Shown here: positions 40,242 to 48,737 of the stretch, piece after piece
Layout: the number at the start of each line of letters is the position of its first letter
Numbering within the stretch: position 1 is the stretch's first letter
Assembly (NCBI GenBank): GCA_044224495.1
Contig: JBGAKG010000001.1
Location: forward strand, 124,001 to 188,000
Length of the DNA: 64,000 nucleotides
Origin: JBGAKG01 sp044224495
GTDB lineage: Bacteria; Myxococcota_A; Polyangia; Polyangiales; Polyangiaceae
Direction of reading: 5' to 3'
The notes under the pieces: model-generated
The model's database searches: none
Seen by the model: the letters and a program-made list of their open reading frames with translations, nothing else
What the model was told of the DNA's origin: nothing
Made by a program: the position numbers and the translations under genes

Positions 40242-42286
40242 TGGCCAGCCTCCTCGCGCCACTTCGTGGAGCTCAGGTTGTTCGCTGCGGCGTAGGCGTC
40301 GGTCAGGACCAGCGCGTTGATGAGCGCGCTCATCTTGAAGCCGCTGTCCGCGAACGCCTTGGCGAGGTTCGCCTTCACGGCTTCGTCCTCGCTCGTGAGG
40401 CTGCGCCCGAGGAACCCGGCGAGCACGTTCTCGGCGACGCAGCTCTCGAACTGCGACGTGCTGGTGAGGTAATCGGCGAAGCCGGCCGGCCCCGCGTCGG
40501 CGTTGGCCTCGCTCGCGTACGCGCCACGCAGGTACGCGTAGCCGCCGTTGACCGCCCCGGAGTCCGAGGTGGTCGGGAACGTGAAGGCCGGATCGTAGAA
40601 GCTGGAGCACCCGCCCGGTGACGTCGGCGGAGCGCCGCCGTCGGGACCCGTGCGGAAGTTCCGGATGCAGCTCTGGCCCTTGAGGTCGGCCCCGTACGGG
40701 TTGCCGCCGTCGGTCGTGTCGAACCAGGCCTTGTCGGCCTTGGCCGGGAACTTCTCGGGCGGGAGGTAGACCCAGCTCGACTCCTGGATCCGCGAGAAGT
40801 ACGCGGACAGCGGCTCGAGCGTCGCGTGGCAGGTGTTGCACCCGTCGCGCTTGGTGAGGTCCGGCTCGGTCGACGGCTTCAGCGACAGGTTGCCGGCGAT
40901 GAAGTCCTTGCACGCGAACGCGTTCCACAAGACGTGGGCGCGGGCGCGGCGCGAGCCGTACTTCGTGAGGAAGACCGGCATCGTCAGGAAGCCCGACGCG
41001 TGCGCGCCGCGATCGTCGACCTTGGTCCAGGTCGCGACGTCGCGCGGGCTGAGCGCCGGGAGCTTGACCGGATCGACCAGCGGGTCGGGCTGGGTGTAGT
41101 TGTAGAGTACACCGTTACCGCAGCACTGGCCGGGGGCCACGTCCTTGTAGAACTGGACGAGCGGTCCGTTGACGAAGGTCTGGCGGCCCTTGAGGACCTG
41201 CCGGAAGTCCACGTCGTTCACGAGGATGTCGTCGAGGAAGTGGATGAACTCCTGCCCCCAGAACATGCGGGCCCACGCGGCCTGCGTCTGGTCCACCGCG
41301 TCGAACGGTTTGTCCCAACCGATCGGGACGCGGGAAGGGAACTTGAACGCGTTGTTGTCGAAGCCGCCGCCGGCGCCGGGCATGCAGCGCTCGAGGTTCG
41401 CGCCGCAACCGCAGTCGAACGAGCTACCGAAGCCGGTGTTCGTGTCGCACGCGACCATGATCTTCGCGGCGTTCGGGTCCTTCGTGAGCGCTGCGCGGTA
41501 CTTGCCCTGGAGGAAGTTGTCCTTCGGCGGGCACGAGACGCGGCCGAACGGGGGTGCCTTCGGATCGCACGTGGTGGTGAAGGGGCTGACGCTCACCGCG
41601 GCGGTCTCGGGGGCGTTGGTCTCCTCGATGCAGACGCGCACGCTGGTGGCCGCGCTCAGATCGGGGTTCTTCCCCATCGTGTCGGAGAGCGTGAAGTCGT
41701 TCCCGGTGCCGAGCCACCACGGGGCGGCGACGGTCTTGGTGTACTTGTTCCACGTCGTCACATCGACGTTGATCGGGGTGCCGGTCTCGGTCTGACTCGG
41801 CGGAACCACGAGACCGCTCTCGGCCTGCGTGAGGCAGAAGACACCGTCGGTCTCGGCGCGCGTTCGGCGCTGCCCGGTGCGGTAGTAGACGTAGGTGTCC
41901 AGGCCGGTGGGATCCTTGACCTTCACGCGGCGGAGCACCGTGGAGCTCTGGACGAACTGGAAGGAGGTGCCGATCTCCATCCGCATGAGATCCATGTAGA
42001 TGCGGCGTACGCGCTCGGCGTAGGCGGGCGTCTTGAGCTGCGCCTTGATCCAGTCGGAGACGCTGAAGCCGTCCTTCTCGAACGCCGCGACCTCCGCGCG
42101 CGTGGGCATGCGCCCCTGGAGGTCGATCGAGAGCGTCCGGAAGTACCGGTACTCGGCGAGCGTGGGCGCAGCTTCTGCGTGGCTCGGCGCGGCCAGGACG
42201 CCGAGAGCGCCCACCAGCCCCGCAAAGCCCGCGAGAACCATCCTTTGGGTCAGTCGACGGGCCACCTGCCACCTCCTCGCGGCCAT
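40238..42286 (-). CDS. DUF1549/DUF1588-like exported protein
   Basis: This 682-residue protein starts at ATG 42286 (MAARRWQVARRLTQ), a good basic N-terminus followed by a hydrophobic signal ending about residue 40. An upstream extension is not protein-like. The first segment 'RYFRTLSIDLQGRMPTRAEV' and 'YAERVRRIYMDLMRM' match DUF1549. The later part has 'YGSRRARAHVLWNAFACKDFI' and CNTCHATLEPLSAYF, a DUF1588-type CxxCH that may bind haem. The C-terminal region includes NVLAGFLGRSLTSEDE. Such proteins are large, exported and cytochrome-associated, commonly in polysaccharide or lipid catabolic operons. First gene of the operon. Confidence 0.8.
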   Translation of the reverse strand: MAARRWQVARRLTQRMVLAGFAGLVGALGVLAAPSHAEAAPTLAEYRYFRTLSIDLQGRMPTRAEVAAFEKDGFSVSDWIKAQLKTPAYAERVRRIYMDLMRMEIGTSFQFVQSSTVLRRVKVKDPTGLDTYVYYRTGQRRTRAETDGVFCLTQAESGLVVPPSQTETGTPINVDVTTWNKYTKTVAAPWWLGTGNDFTLSDTMGKNPDLSAATSVRVCIEETNAPETAAVSVSPFTTTCDPKAPPFGRVSCPPKDNFLQGKYRAALTKDPNAAKIMVACDTNTGFGSSFDCGCGANLERCMPGAGGGFDNNAFKFPSRVPIGWDKPFDAVDQTQAAWARMFWGQEFIHFLDDILVNDVDFRQVLKGRQTFVNGPLVQFYKDVAPGQCCGNGVLYNYTQPDPLVDPVKLPALSPRDVATWTKVDDRGAHASGFLTMPVFLTKYGSRRARAHVLWNAFACKDFIAGNLSLKPSTEPDLTKRDGCNTCHATLEPLSAYFSRIQESSWVYLPPEKFPAKADKAWFDTTDGGNPYGADLKGQSCIRNFRTGPDGGAPPTSPGGCSSFYDPAFTFPTTSDSGAVNGGYAYLRGAYASEANADAGPAGFADYLTSTSQFESCVAENVLAGFLGRSLTSEDEAVKANLAKAFADSGFKMSALINALVLTDAYAAANNLSSTKWREEAGQ

Positions 42287-42397
42287 TTTGCCAACACTTT
42301 CGATGCTTCGTCGACGACAAAGGCCCAAAACGGCTCTCTTTTGCGCGTGCGCCTCGCCGGAGCACCTCCAACGCGCCACATCGATGCGATTGTCGTA

Positions 42398-42428
42398 GTC
42401 AGGCTGGAAACATCGCTGGTAGCCTGAC
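42398..42428. repeat. Inverted repeat upstream of the TIGR04563 operon
   Basis: GTCAGGCT (42398-42405) is the exact reverse complement of AGCCTGAC (42421-42428), separated by 15 bp, about 55 bp before the start of the ribbon-helix-helix gene. Short GTAGTC direct repeats flank the arms (42395-42400 and 42432-42437). This is a candidate operator for that gene's product. The remaining intergenic sequence (42287-42483) shows no clear -10 or -35 and no gene. Confidence 0.5.
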
Positions 42429-42483
42429 GTTGTAGTCAATTCGCCCCGACGGCTCGCCCGGCGAGCCTCTGCAGGAAGACGAA

Positions 42484-42690
42484 ATGAACCAGGATTCCAA
42501 GACCGACAAGCGCAAGCAGAGTCTCTACTTCCCCGAGTCGATGCTCCAGGAGATCAAGGAAGAGGCCGCACGCCTCGACCGGTCGCTTTCCTGGGTCGTG
42601 CAGCGCGCTTGGAAGATCTCGCGGCTCGAGATCAAGAAGCTTCCGAGCGTGAACGACGTCGAGGGCGGTGAGGACGACGATACCGAGTGA
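42484..42690 (+). CDS. TIGR04563-like ribbon-helix-helix-type small protein
   Basis: This 68-residue protein starts at ATG 42484. The block KRKQSLYFPESMLQEIKEEA followed by RLDRSLSWVVQRAWKI is a strong match to TIGR04563 proteins of myxobacteria (KRKQSLYFP..ML.EI..EA.R.DRS.SW..Q.AW). The beta strand (LYFP) and two helices make a ribbon-helix-helix fold, implying DNA binding and possible autoregulation through the inverted repeat upstream. It overlaps the next gene by GTGA. Confidence 0.88.
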   Translation: MNQDSKTDKRKQSLYFPESMLQEIKEEAARLDRSLSWVVQRAWKISRLEIKKLPSVNDVEGGEDDDTE

Positions 42691-43625
42691 TCGAAGCTCC
42701 CCCGCCGTCCACCCGAAGCATTCCGCCGGGTGAGACCCACGCTTTCGTTCGCGCGGTCGACGGCACACGCCTCTTTTATCGCTCCCGGGTGACCCCGAGC
42801 ACCTCGGGGATGGGCGTGCGTGCTTTCCTCTGCGACGGGATCGTGTGCGACGGCTTCGTGTGGAAGTACCTGTGGCCGGACCTCTCCGAGGTCCTCCCGG
42901 TCACCCATTTCCACTACCGGGGCCACGGGCGCAGCGCGGCCCCGGTCGATGCCGATCGGGTCGACGTTCCGGCCCATGCGCGCGATCTCCAGTCGGTACG
43001 CGACGAGCTGGGGGATCCCCCGTGTGTGTTGATCGGCCACTCGATGGGCTGCCAGGTCGCCCTCGAGGCGATGCGCCATCACAAGAAGAACGTCCGCGGC
43101 CTGGTGCTGCTGTGCGGTTCCTACGGTCGGGTCACGCGGACCTTCCGCGGGGTGCCCATCCTCGACATGGTGCTGCCCAAGGTCGCCAAGGCGGTCCGCA
43201 AGAACGAGGGGCTGGTGCGCGCGTTCTGGGAGCGCATCCCGTCCGAGATGGCGATCCGCCTCGCGTTGAAGGCCGGGGACCTCGACCCGGTGCACTTCAG
43301 CATGGAAGACATGCGCCCCTACGTGACGCACATGCGGTCGATGGACCTCCCGCTCTTCCTCCGGATGCTCAGCGCGGCGGGCGAGCACACGGCCGAGGAT
43401 CTGCTACCCGACCTCGACGTGCCGGTGCTCGTCGTCGCGGGGGAACGCGACACCTTCACGCCGCCGTTCCTCGCGGAGTGGATGGCCAAGTCCATCCCGG
43501 GCGCGGAGCTCGTCGTCGTCGCCGGCGCCAGCCACGTCGCGCCGCTCGAGCAGCACGACGCGGTGGACGCGAAGATCGCGGAGTTCGTCGCCAAGTGCGG
43601 CCTCGTGGGCGAGCCCGCGGCGTGA
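42687..43625 (+). CDS. Alpha/beta-fold hydrolase
   Basis: This 312-residue protein starts at GTG 42687 (GTGA overlap). The nucleophile elbow is GHSMGCQVALEAMRHH, with Ser at about residue 119, and an upstream 'FHYRGHGRS'. The acid is in VAGERDTFTPPFLA (Asp), and the His is in AGASHVAP, giving a complete Ser-Asp-His triad in order. The protein has no signal peptide and resembles epoxide-hydrolase/haloperoxidase-like enzymes. The small substrate is unknown. It overlaps the following lipoprotein gene by GTGA. Confidence 0.9.
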   Translation: MIEAPPPSTRSIPPGETHAFVRAVDGTRLFYRSRVTPSTSGMGVRAFLCDGIVCDGFVWKYLWPDLSEVLPVTHFHYRGHGRSAAPVDADRVDVPAHARDLQSVRDELGDPPCVLIGHSMGCQVALEAMRHHKKNVRGLVLLCGSYGRVTRTFRGVPILDMVLPKVAKAVRKNEGLVRAFWERIPSEMAIRLALKAGDLDPVHFSMEDMRPYVTHMRSMDLPLFLRMLSAAGEHTAEDLLPDLDVPVLVVAGERDTFTPPFLAEWMAKSIPGAELVVVAGASHVAPLEQHDAVDAKIAEFVAKCGLVGEPAA

Positions 43626-44638
43626 CGGTGCGGCGCGTCGCTCCGGTCGCTGCGCTCGCTTTCGCGCTCGCGCTCGCGTCGTGCAAGGGCGACGCGCCCA
43701 AGACCACGCCGGACGCCGCGCCCGCGCCGTCGGCCGTCCCCTCGTCGATGCTCGCGTTCACGTTCGTCGACGCGTCGCCGACGGCGGCCGTCGACGCGAG
43801 CGCGGCCGCCTTCGACCCCGCCCCGTGGACGAAGGCCGTGCCCGAGTCGGCGAAGAGCATCGGCCACACGTCGGTGGTCTTCAAGCTGCACCTCGCGGGC
43901 GGGCTCGAAGCAGCGTTCAAGCCGGAGTCGAAGCGCGGGAAGAAACGCTGGCACGGAGAGGTCGCGGCGTACCGACTTGGTACGACGCTCGGGCTCGCGA
44001 ACGTTCCGCCCGCGCTCGCGCGCGGGTTCGCCGCGCCCGGCCTGGAGGCCGCGGCCGCCAAGGAGCCTGGCGCCGCCAAGCTCTGGCAGGACGAGGTGAT
44101 CGTCCACGGCGGCGAGGTGCGCGGAGCGCTCATCCCGTGGATCCCGAAGCTCGAGTTCCTTCCGCTCGAGAGCCCGGCGTGGCGCGCGCGCTTCACGGGT
44201 TGGCTCGCGAAGGGCGGTGCGATCCCCGAGGACCAGATCGAGCTCGCCGCGCAGATCTCGACGATGATCGTGTTCGACTACCTCACCGGCAATTGGGACC
44301 GGTGGAGCGGCGGGAACGTCGGCCTCGATCGGGCCGCGAACCGGCTGCTCTTCATCGACAACGACGGTGCTTTCTTCGACCCGGCGCCGCCGCAGCCGCT
44401 CGCCGCCCAACGCTCGCTGTTGAAGAAGGTCGACAAGTTCTCGCGCGCGTTCGTCGAGCACCTCCGCGCGATGGACGGCGTGAAGCTGGCCGATGCGTTC
44501 GGAGAGGACGTCCCCGGCGAGCCGCTCCTCGCGGCGGGCGTGGTGGCGGCGGTGGAGACGCGGCGGCGCGAGGTCGTCGCCGAGATCGACGTGAAGATCG
44601 CGGCGAACGGCGAGGCCGCGGTCCTGGCCTTCCCTTGA
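43622..44638 (+). CDS. Lipoprotein with FAM20/HipA-like kinase-fold motifs
   Basis: This 338-residue protein starts at GTG 43622. The signal sequence ends LASC (Cys 21). Residues about 80-330 contain, in order: AFKPE (Lys 100, potential ATP-binding Lys), HGEVAAYRL (Glu 113), VPPALARGF, FDYLTGNWDRWSGGN (Asp 219, Asp 226, Asn 232) and FIDNDGAFF (Asp 246/248). This order (Lys, Glu, Asp-x-x-x-x-N-x-D-R..N, then Asp-Asn-Asp) parallels the FAM20C/four-jointed and HipA-type kinases. An extracytoplasmic lipoprotein kinase is therefore plausible, perhaps phosphorylating secreted proteins. Activity is not proven. Confidence 0.78.
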   Translation: MTVRRVAPVAALAFALALASCKGDAPKTTPDAAPAPSAVPSSMLAFTFVDASPTAAVDASAAAFDPAPWTKAVPESAKSIGHTSVVFKLHLAGGLEAAFKPESKRGKKRWHGEVAAYRLGTTLGLANVPPALARGFAAPGLEAAAAKEPGAAKLWQDEVIVHGGEVRGALIPWIPKLEFLPLESPAWRARFTGWLAKGGAIPEDQIELAAQISTMIVFDYLTGNWDRWSGGNVGLDRAANRLLFIDNDGAFFDPAPPQPLAAQRSLLKKVDKFSRAFVEHLRAMDGVKLADAFGEDVPGEPLLAAGVVAAVETRRREVVAEIDVKIAANGEAAVLAFP

Positions 44639-44693
44639 CGGCACCCCCGCCGGGGTGATTCGGTCTCGGGTCCATCTTCTTCAGGAGAGGACC

Positions 44694-44891
44694 ATGGCCA
44701 AGTACGAATACGACGTCTACACCGCGAGCTGGGGGCACGGCGCTTCGACGGACAAGATCACCAAGGAGCTGAACAAGCGCGGTGACAAGGGCTGGGAGCT
44801 GGTCGGCATGACGCGCGACGAGAGCCCGGACGACGACCACGACGAAGAGGTCGTCCTGTTCGTGTTCAAGCGCGAGAAGAAGAAGAAGTAG
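44694..44891 (+). CDS. DUF4177 family small protein
   Basis: This 65-residue protein starts at ATG 44694 with AGGAGAGG 4-11 nt upstream. It has 'KYEYDVYTASWGHG', 'LNKRGDKGWELVGM' and a hydrophobic VVLFVFKREKKKK end. The (Y/F)(E/D)Y...LN..G.(E/K)GWElv pattern is the DUF4177 signature. This is a small cytosolic protein of unknown function. Following sequence to 45053 has only a weak GC hairpin (about 44897-44918) and no recognised gene. Confidence 0.85.
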   Translation: MAKYEYDVYTASWGHGASTDKITKELNKRGDKGWELVGMTRDESPDDDHDEEVVLFVFKREKKKK

Positions 44892-45053
44892 CCTCCCTCG
44901 CGCGCAGAGGGGGATTGGGGCGGCTCACCTTTTTGGAACGGTCGCGCTGCCCCGCCCCCGCTCATCCGTTTCACTCCGACACAAGGCTCGACCGTTGGCC
45001 GCGCAACTGCGCGAGAAATGGGCGTGGCCCGGGACATGCAATGACTGGGTTCC

Positions 45054-45581
45054 ATGAGCACCCGGTTCGACGCCCTCGTCTCCTGGTTCGCAGCGCCGCT
45101 CGGTCGCCAGACCGGGTACGACCTCGTCGTCAGCGTCACGCGTGACCTCGGCTACTCGCCGACCTCGATGACCGAGGACGAGGTGACGAAGATCCTCGAG
45201 GTGCTCGAGACGCGTGAAGGCGTCGTCGCACTCGTCGCGCGCGGCGCGCTGCGCCGGATGGGAAAGCGCGGACCGACGCAGACGGGGCTCTCCGTCGTCC
45301 CCCCGGCCTCGAAGACGTCGCGCAGCGGCACGTTCCCGCTCGGCGAAGAGCCGGTGAAGCGCGAGGAGATCGAGGCGCTCCTCGCCATCTCCCTCCCCGA
45401 TCGCATCGCCCGCGATGCGTTGAATGCCTACGCGCTCTGGCTCACGAACGACCAGTGCTCGCCGGCCCGCGCGCTCGCGCTCCTCGACCGCATGGCGCAG
45501 GAGTCGGGCCCGGTCGGCGTCGCCGCTTCGTTCGCGAAGGCGCGCTGGCACCTCCGCCGGAGCATGCGCTCGACCGGCTGA
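45054..45581 (+). CDS. Hypothetical soluble protein
   Basis: This 175-residue protein starts at ATG 45054. It is mostly helical and soluble, with no signal. It contains 'SMTEDEVTKILEVLETREGV', then a GALRRMGKRGPTQTGLSVVPPAS linker, and a C-terminal helical region 'YALWLTNDQCSPARALALLDRMAQ' (quoted: SPARALALLDRMAQ). No family was recognised. Possibly a regulator or adaptor. It is convergent with the kelch-like lipoprotein gene 19 bp downstream. Confidence 0.6.
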   Translation: MSTRFDALVSWFAAPLGRQTGYDLVVSVTRDLGYSPTSMTEDEVTKILEVLETREGVVALVARGALRRMGKRGPTQTGLSVVPPASKTSRSGTFPLGEEPVKREEIEALLAISLPDRIARDALNAYALWLTNDQCSPARALALLDRMAQESGPVGVAASFAKARWHLRRSMRSTG

Positions 45582-45600
45582 CGCAGCGGTCGGTTCGACG

Positions 45601-46836
45601 TCACTTCTTGACGAAGGGGACCGTCACGAGCTCGACGTCGTACGTCGAGAACGACGTCTTGCCATCTTCGGAGTACTGACCGCCGATGACCGCGACGCGG
45701 CAATCCGGCAGGAGCACCGCGGCATGGTCGAGGCGCGGGGACGCGAGCCCGACCGGGAGCTGCTCCCACGTGTTCGAGGAAGGGTCGTAGACCTCCATCA
45801 CGTTCGTCGCCTTCGCCGGGGTCGTGCTGTCGCTGTAGCCGCCGATCGCGAGGATGCGCCCGTCCGCGAGCGTGGTGAGCGTGTGCGCGCTGCGGCGCGT
45901 GCCCATCGGCGGGACGACGGTGACGGTGCCCGTCTTGGGATCGTAGAGCTGGGCCTGGACGAGCGTCTTGTCGGCCGCGTTGGCGCCGCCGGCGAGGAGC
46001 CAGCGCCCGTCGGAGAGGCGCGCGCCCGCGAGGGCCCGGGCGGGCTTCTGGAGCGCGGCGGGGGCGACCGCGAACGTGCCCTTCGCCACGTCGAAGATCT
46101 CGACCGTGCCGCTCTCCTTGTCGGCCGCGCTCGCGCCGCCGGCGACGAACGCAGTCGTACCGTCGTCCGAGAGGCCCGCGACCGCGGCCGCTCGCGCGGC
46201 GCTCATCTTCGAGGTCACGAGCGTGAACGTGTTGGCCTTCGGATCGAACAGCTCGGCCGTGTTGGAGTAGACGGCGCCTTTGGATTGGAGCCCGCCCGCG
46301 ACCAGCACGCGGCCGTCCTTCAGGAGCACCGCCGCGTGGGCCTCGCGCGCCTCGGCCAGGTTGCCGGTGCGCGCGAACGTGCCCGCCGCGACGTCGTAGA
46401 TCTCCGCGACCGCGACCGCGCCGTTCGTGGTGCCCGCGAATCCGCCCGCGACGAGGACGTGCTTCGGGTCGAGCAGCGCGACCGCGCTCGAGCTGCGGGC
46501 GACCTCGAGCCCGCCGGTCACCTTGAACGAGCTCAGCGACGGCTCGACGAGCTCGGCCGACGAGGCGAGCCCCTTCGTGGAGTCGTTCCCGCCCGCGACC
46601 AGAAAACGCCCGCCGCCCAGCGCAGCGACCGCAGGGCCTTGGCGCCCCGTCGCGAGCGAGCCCACGGTCTCGACGACCGGAGCCGGGAGCGACGCACACG
46701 GCTGGACGATCGGACCGTCCGCGCCGCCATCGGCGCCGGGGTCCGTCCCGGACGAATCGGAGCACGCGAGCGGCGCTAGAAGAGCTGCCGCCGCGAGCCC
46801 GCCCAGCAGGACCGCGAGCCCGCGCCCCGCGACCAC
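45601..46836 (-). CDS. Kelch-repeat putative lipoprotein
   Basis: This 411-residue protein starts at GTG 46836, 1 bp after the stop of the small protein upstream. The signal sequence ends APLAC (Cys 25). Six or so kelch units are visible, each with GRxLVAGG(x) and xExYDPxxxTF(x) pairs (for example GGRFLVAGG, GRVLVAGG, GRWLLAGG, GRILAIGG). The whole mature part (about residues 60-400) should form a single beta-propeller. Exported kelch proteins bind ligands or act as galactose-oxidase-like folds; no oxidase residues are evident. Likely a surface lipoprotein. Confidence 0.87.
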   Translation of the reverse strand: MVAGRGLAVLLGGLAAAALLAPLACSDSSGTDPGADGGADGPIVQPCASLPAPVVETVGSLATGRQGPAVAALGGGRFLVAGGNDSTKGLASSAELVEPSLSSFKVTGGLEVARSSSAVALLDPKHVLVAGGFAGTTNGAVAVAEIYDVAAGTFARTGNLAEAREAHAAVLLKDGRVLVAGGLQSKGAVYSNTAELFDPKANTFTLVTSKMSAARAAAVAGLSDDGTTAFVAGGASAADKESGTVEIFDVAKGTFAVAPAALQKPARALAGARLSDGRWLLAGGANAADKTLVQAQLYDPKTGTVTVVPPMGTRRSAHTLTTLADGRILAIGGYSDSTTPAKATNVMEVYDPSSNTWEQLPVGLASPRLDHAAVLLPDCRVAVIGGQYSEDGKTSFSTYDVELVTVPFVKK

Positions 46837-46837
46837 G

Positions 46838-47002
46838 TCAGTGCGAGCCGTCCAGGTACATGCACCCGCCGAGGCGCGAGCCCATCGAGATGATGATGGT
46901 GAGCGCAATCCCGAGGGTGATGATCCCGAAGATCAGGAGCTTGAAGGGGCCGGGGCCGGCGTCGGGCTGGGGGGCCTGCTTGTTCACGTCCGCTTTCGCC
47001 AT
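46838..47002 (-). CDS. Small single-pass membrane protein
   Basis: This 54-residue gene runs from ATG 47002 to TGA 46840-46838. The translation starts MAKADVNKQAPQPDAGPGPF, has one transmembrane helix (LLIFGIITLGIALTIIIS, about residues 22-39), and ends GSRLGGCMYLDGSH. The short polar N-tail and single helix suggest an inner-membrane peptide. It is transcriptionally upstream of the kelch gene with a 1-bp gap, so they share a transcript. No family was recognised. Confidence 0.6.
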   Translation of the reverse strand: MAKADVNKQAPQPDAGPGPFKLLIFGIITLGIALTIIISMGSRLGGCMYLDGSH

Positions 47003-47067
47003 GACGAGCGGAACCTACCACCATTTTTCCGTCGTGCGAATGGCCTGCTCGGCGATAAATCTGCGGG

Positions 47068-48300
47068 ATGCCTCGACCGATGAAGGTGAAGGTTCCGTTC
47101 GTCCTCGGAGCAGCAGCCCTCGTGGCCTGCTCGTTCCTGGGCGCCGACTGCAACCAAGGGCAGCCCAAGGCGTATGCGCCGACCCGTGATCTCGTCCCCG
47201 ACGGGGCGACCCTCACGCTCAAGCTCGGCGGCCCGAAGGACGTGACGCTCCCGGACGAGCTCCGCTCCCTCGCGCCCCAGTACTTCAACCCGCAGACCCG
47301 CGACGCGTTCATCGCCGGCTCGGCCTTCTACGATCCGACGGCCCCCACCGTGCGGCGCACGTTGCCGCAGGGGATGTACCGCTTCTGGCGCTCGTTCGAT
47401 CAGACCTTCGTCGGCTACGGCTCGGACGGGCTCCGCGTCGCGCGGAACGACGAAGCCACGAGTCATCCCGTCGCAGCGCAGACCCCGAACCTCGGCGCGG
47501 CCGAGGGCGTGCTCGCCCGGAACGGCGACCTCTGGCTCTCGCTGACGGACCGGCCGTGGGCTCCGACCGCGATGAGCATGCTGCGCGTGCGGGGGACCAG
47601 CGGCCAGCTCTTCGCGAACCCGGTCGGTGCGCGCGCGCGCATCCCCGCGGGGGACGTGGCGGTCGCCGCCCTCGACGACGATCGGATCGCGCTCGCGTGG
47701 GTCGAGCCGAACCCGAACGGGCTGTCGGTGCTCCTCTCCTTCTACGATGCGCCGTCCTCCGTGTTCTCGACGCCGGTCGCGGCGGACACGGTTCAGCTCG
47801 ACCCCGGTGCGACCGACCTCGCGGGCCGTACCGGCACGGAGCTGACCGTGATCGGCCTCGTCGACAAGGTCGCGGTGGCGTGGCGCCCGCTCCTGCCCGA
47901 CGGTCCGATCGATCCGGGCTCCGCGAGCGCTCCCCCGTCGCGGCCCGTCCGCGCCGAGCTCCGGATCGCGCTCGCCGACGGCAAGTCCGCGCCGCGCGTG
48001 ATCCGGCACGGGACGTGGGCGTCGCCGCTCGGTGCGACGACCGGCATCGGCCCGTGGCCGCTGGCTCGGTGCGGCCTCGCCGGTACGCGCGTCGGGGACG
48101 TCGCGGTGTTCGCGTGGAACGACGTGAGCGGCAACGGCGCGCGCGTGCTCGCGGCCGCCGCGCGCGAGGGCGACGCCCCGAAGGAGGTCACGCAGCTCCT
48201 CTGGCGCCTCCAGTTCGCGAAGTCCCAAGCGGGGACGGATCTCTTCCTCTTCGCGCCGAACGGGGCCGCCCGCTCGGTGAGTGTGGAGTACACGTTTTGA
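47068..48300 (+). CDS. Hypothetical exported protein (putative lipoprotein)
   Basis: This 410-residue protein starts at ATG 47068; ATG 47080 (MKVKVPF) is an alternative. The signal sequence ends ALVAC (Cys about 21), followed by a second cysteine in the DCNQG stretch. The rest is beta-rich, with repeats of the form VAVAALDDDRIALAWVEP and GDVAVFAWNDVSG, which suggest a beta-propeller. No enzyme motif was seen. It is cotranscribed with the small lipoprotein gene 2 bp downstream. The role is unknown. Confidence 0.65.
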   Translation: MPRPMKVKVPFVLGAAALVACSFLGADCNQGQPKAYAPTRDLVPDGATLTLKLGGPKDVTLPDELRSLAPQYFNPQTRDAFIAGSAFYDPTAPTVRRTLPQGMYRFWRSFDQTFVGYGSDGLRVARNDEATSHPVAAQTPNLGAAEGVLARNGDLWLSLTDRPWAPTAMSMLRVRGTSGQLFANPVGARARIPAGDVAVAALDDDRIALAWVEPNPNGLSVLLSFYDAPSSVFSTPVAADTVQLDPGATDLAGRTGTELTVIGLVDKVAVAWRPLLPDGPIDPGSASAPPSRPVRAELRIALADGKSAPRVIRHGTWASPLGATTGIGPWPLARCGLAGTRVGDVAVFAWNDVSGNGARVLAAAAREGDAPKEVTQLLWRLQFAKSQAGTDLFLFAPNGAARSVSVEYTF

Positions 48301-48302
48301 CC

Positions 48303-48725
48303 ATGCGCCCCTTCGTCCTCTTCGCCGCGTGCGCCGTCGTCGTGGTCGCGTGCACCCGCAAGCCGCCGCCCGACCGCGTCGAGCTCCCGGCCGCGAGCGG
48401 CCTGACGCGGCCTCCGCCCGCCGAAACGGGGAGCGCGGGCACCGCGGGCGCGCACGCCGAAGCGAAGCGCTGCCTCCCCGTCGTGGCCGCCGAGTGCGGT
48501 TGCGTCTGGGGCTGCGGGACGGGCGTCGAGTCGGCGCCGGGCGTCTGGGCGGTCTCGCACCCGCACGGGGGCGGCGCGCCACTGCGGGCGAAGGTCGGCC
48601 CGTGGTGCGTCGCGAACGACTGCACCGACGCGTTCCTCGTCGAGCTGGAGTGCGATGGGATCTGCGCGCCGAAGCCCGCCGATCACGGCTGTCACTTCGA
48701 CGACGAGCGCTGCACCGGGAGCTGA
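48303..48725 (+). CDS. Small cysteine-rich putative lipoprotein
   Basis: This 140-residue protein starts at ATG 48303, 2 bp after the preceding stop. The signal sequence ends VVACT (Cys 17). The mature part has about 10 cysteines, including CGCVWGCGTG and CDGICAPKPADHGCHFDDERC. This density suggests disulfide bonds or metal binding outside the cytoplasm. No known family was recognised. It is convergent with the QueA-like gene 12 bp later. Confidence 0.68.
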   Translation: MRPFVLFAACAVVVVACTRKPPPDRVELPAASGLTRPPPAETGSAGTAGAHAEAKRCLPVVAAECGCVWGCGTGVESAPGVWAVSHPHGGGAPLRAKVGPWCVANDCTDAFLVELECDGICAPKPADHGCHFDDERCTGS

Positions 48726-48737
48726 CGCCGTCACGGT

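Noticed and set aside
40826..42427. A 533-codon plus-strand open frame
   Set aside because: It is a shadow of the DUF1549-type gene, with no motifs and biased composition.
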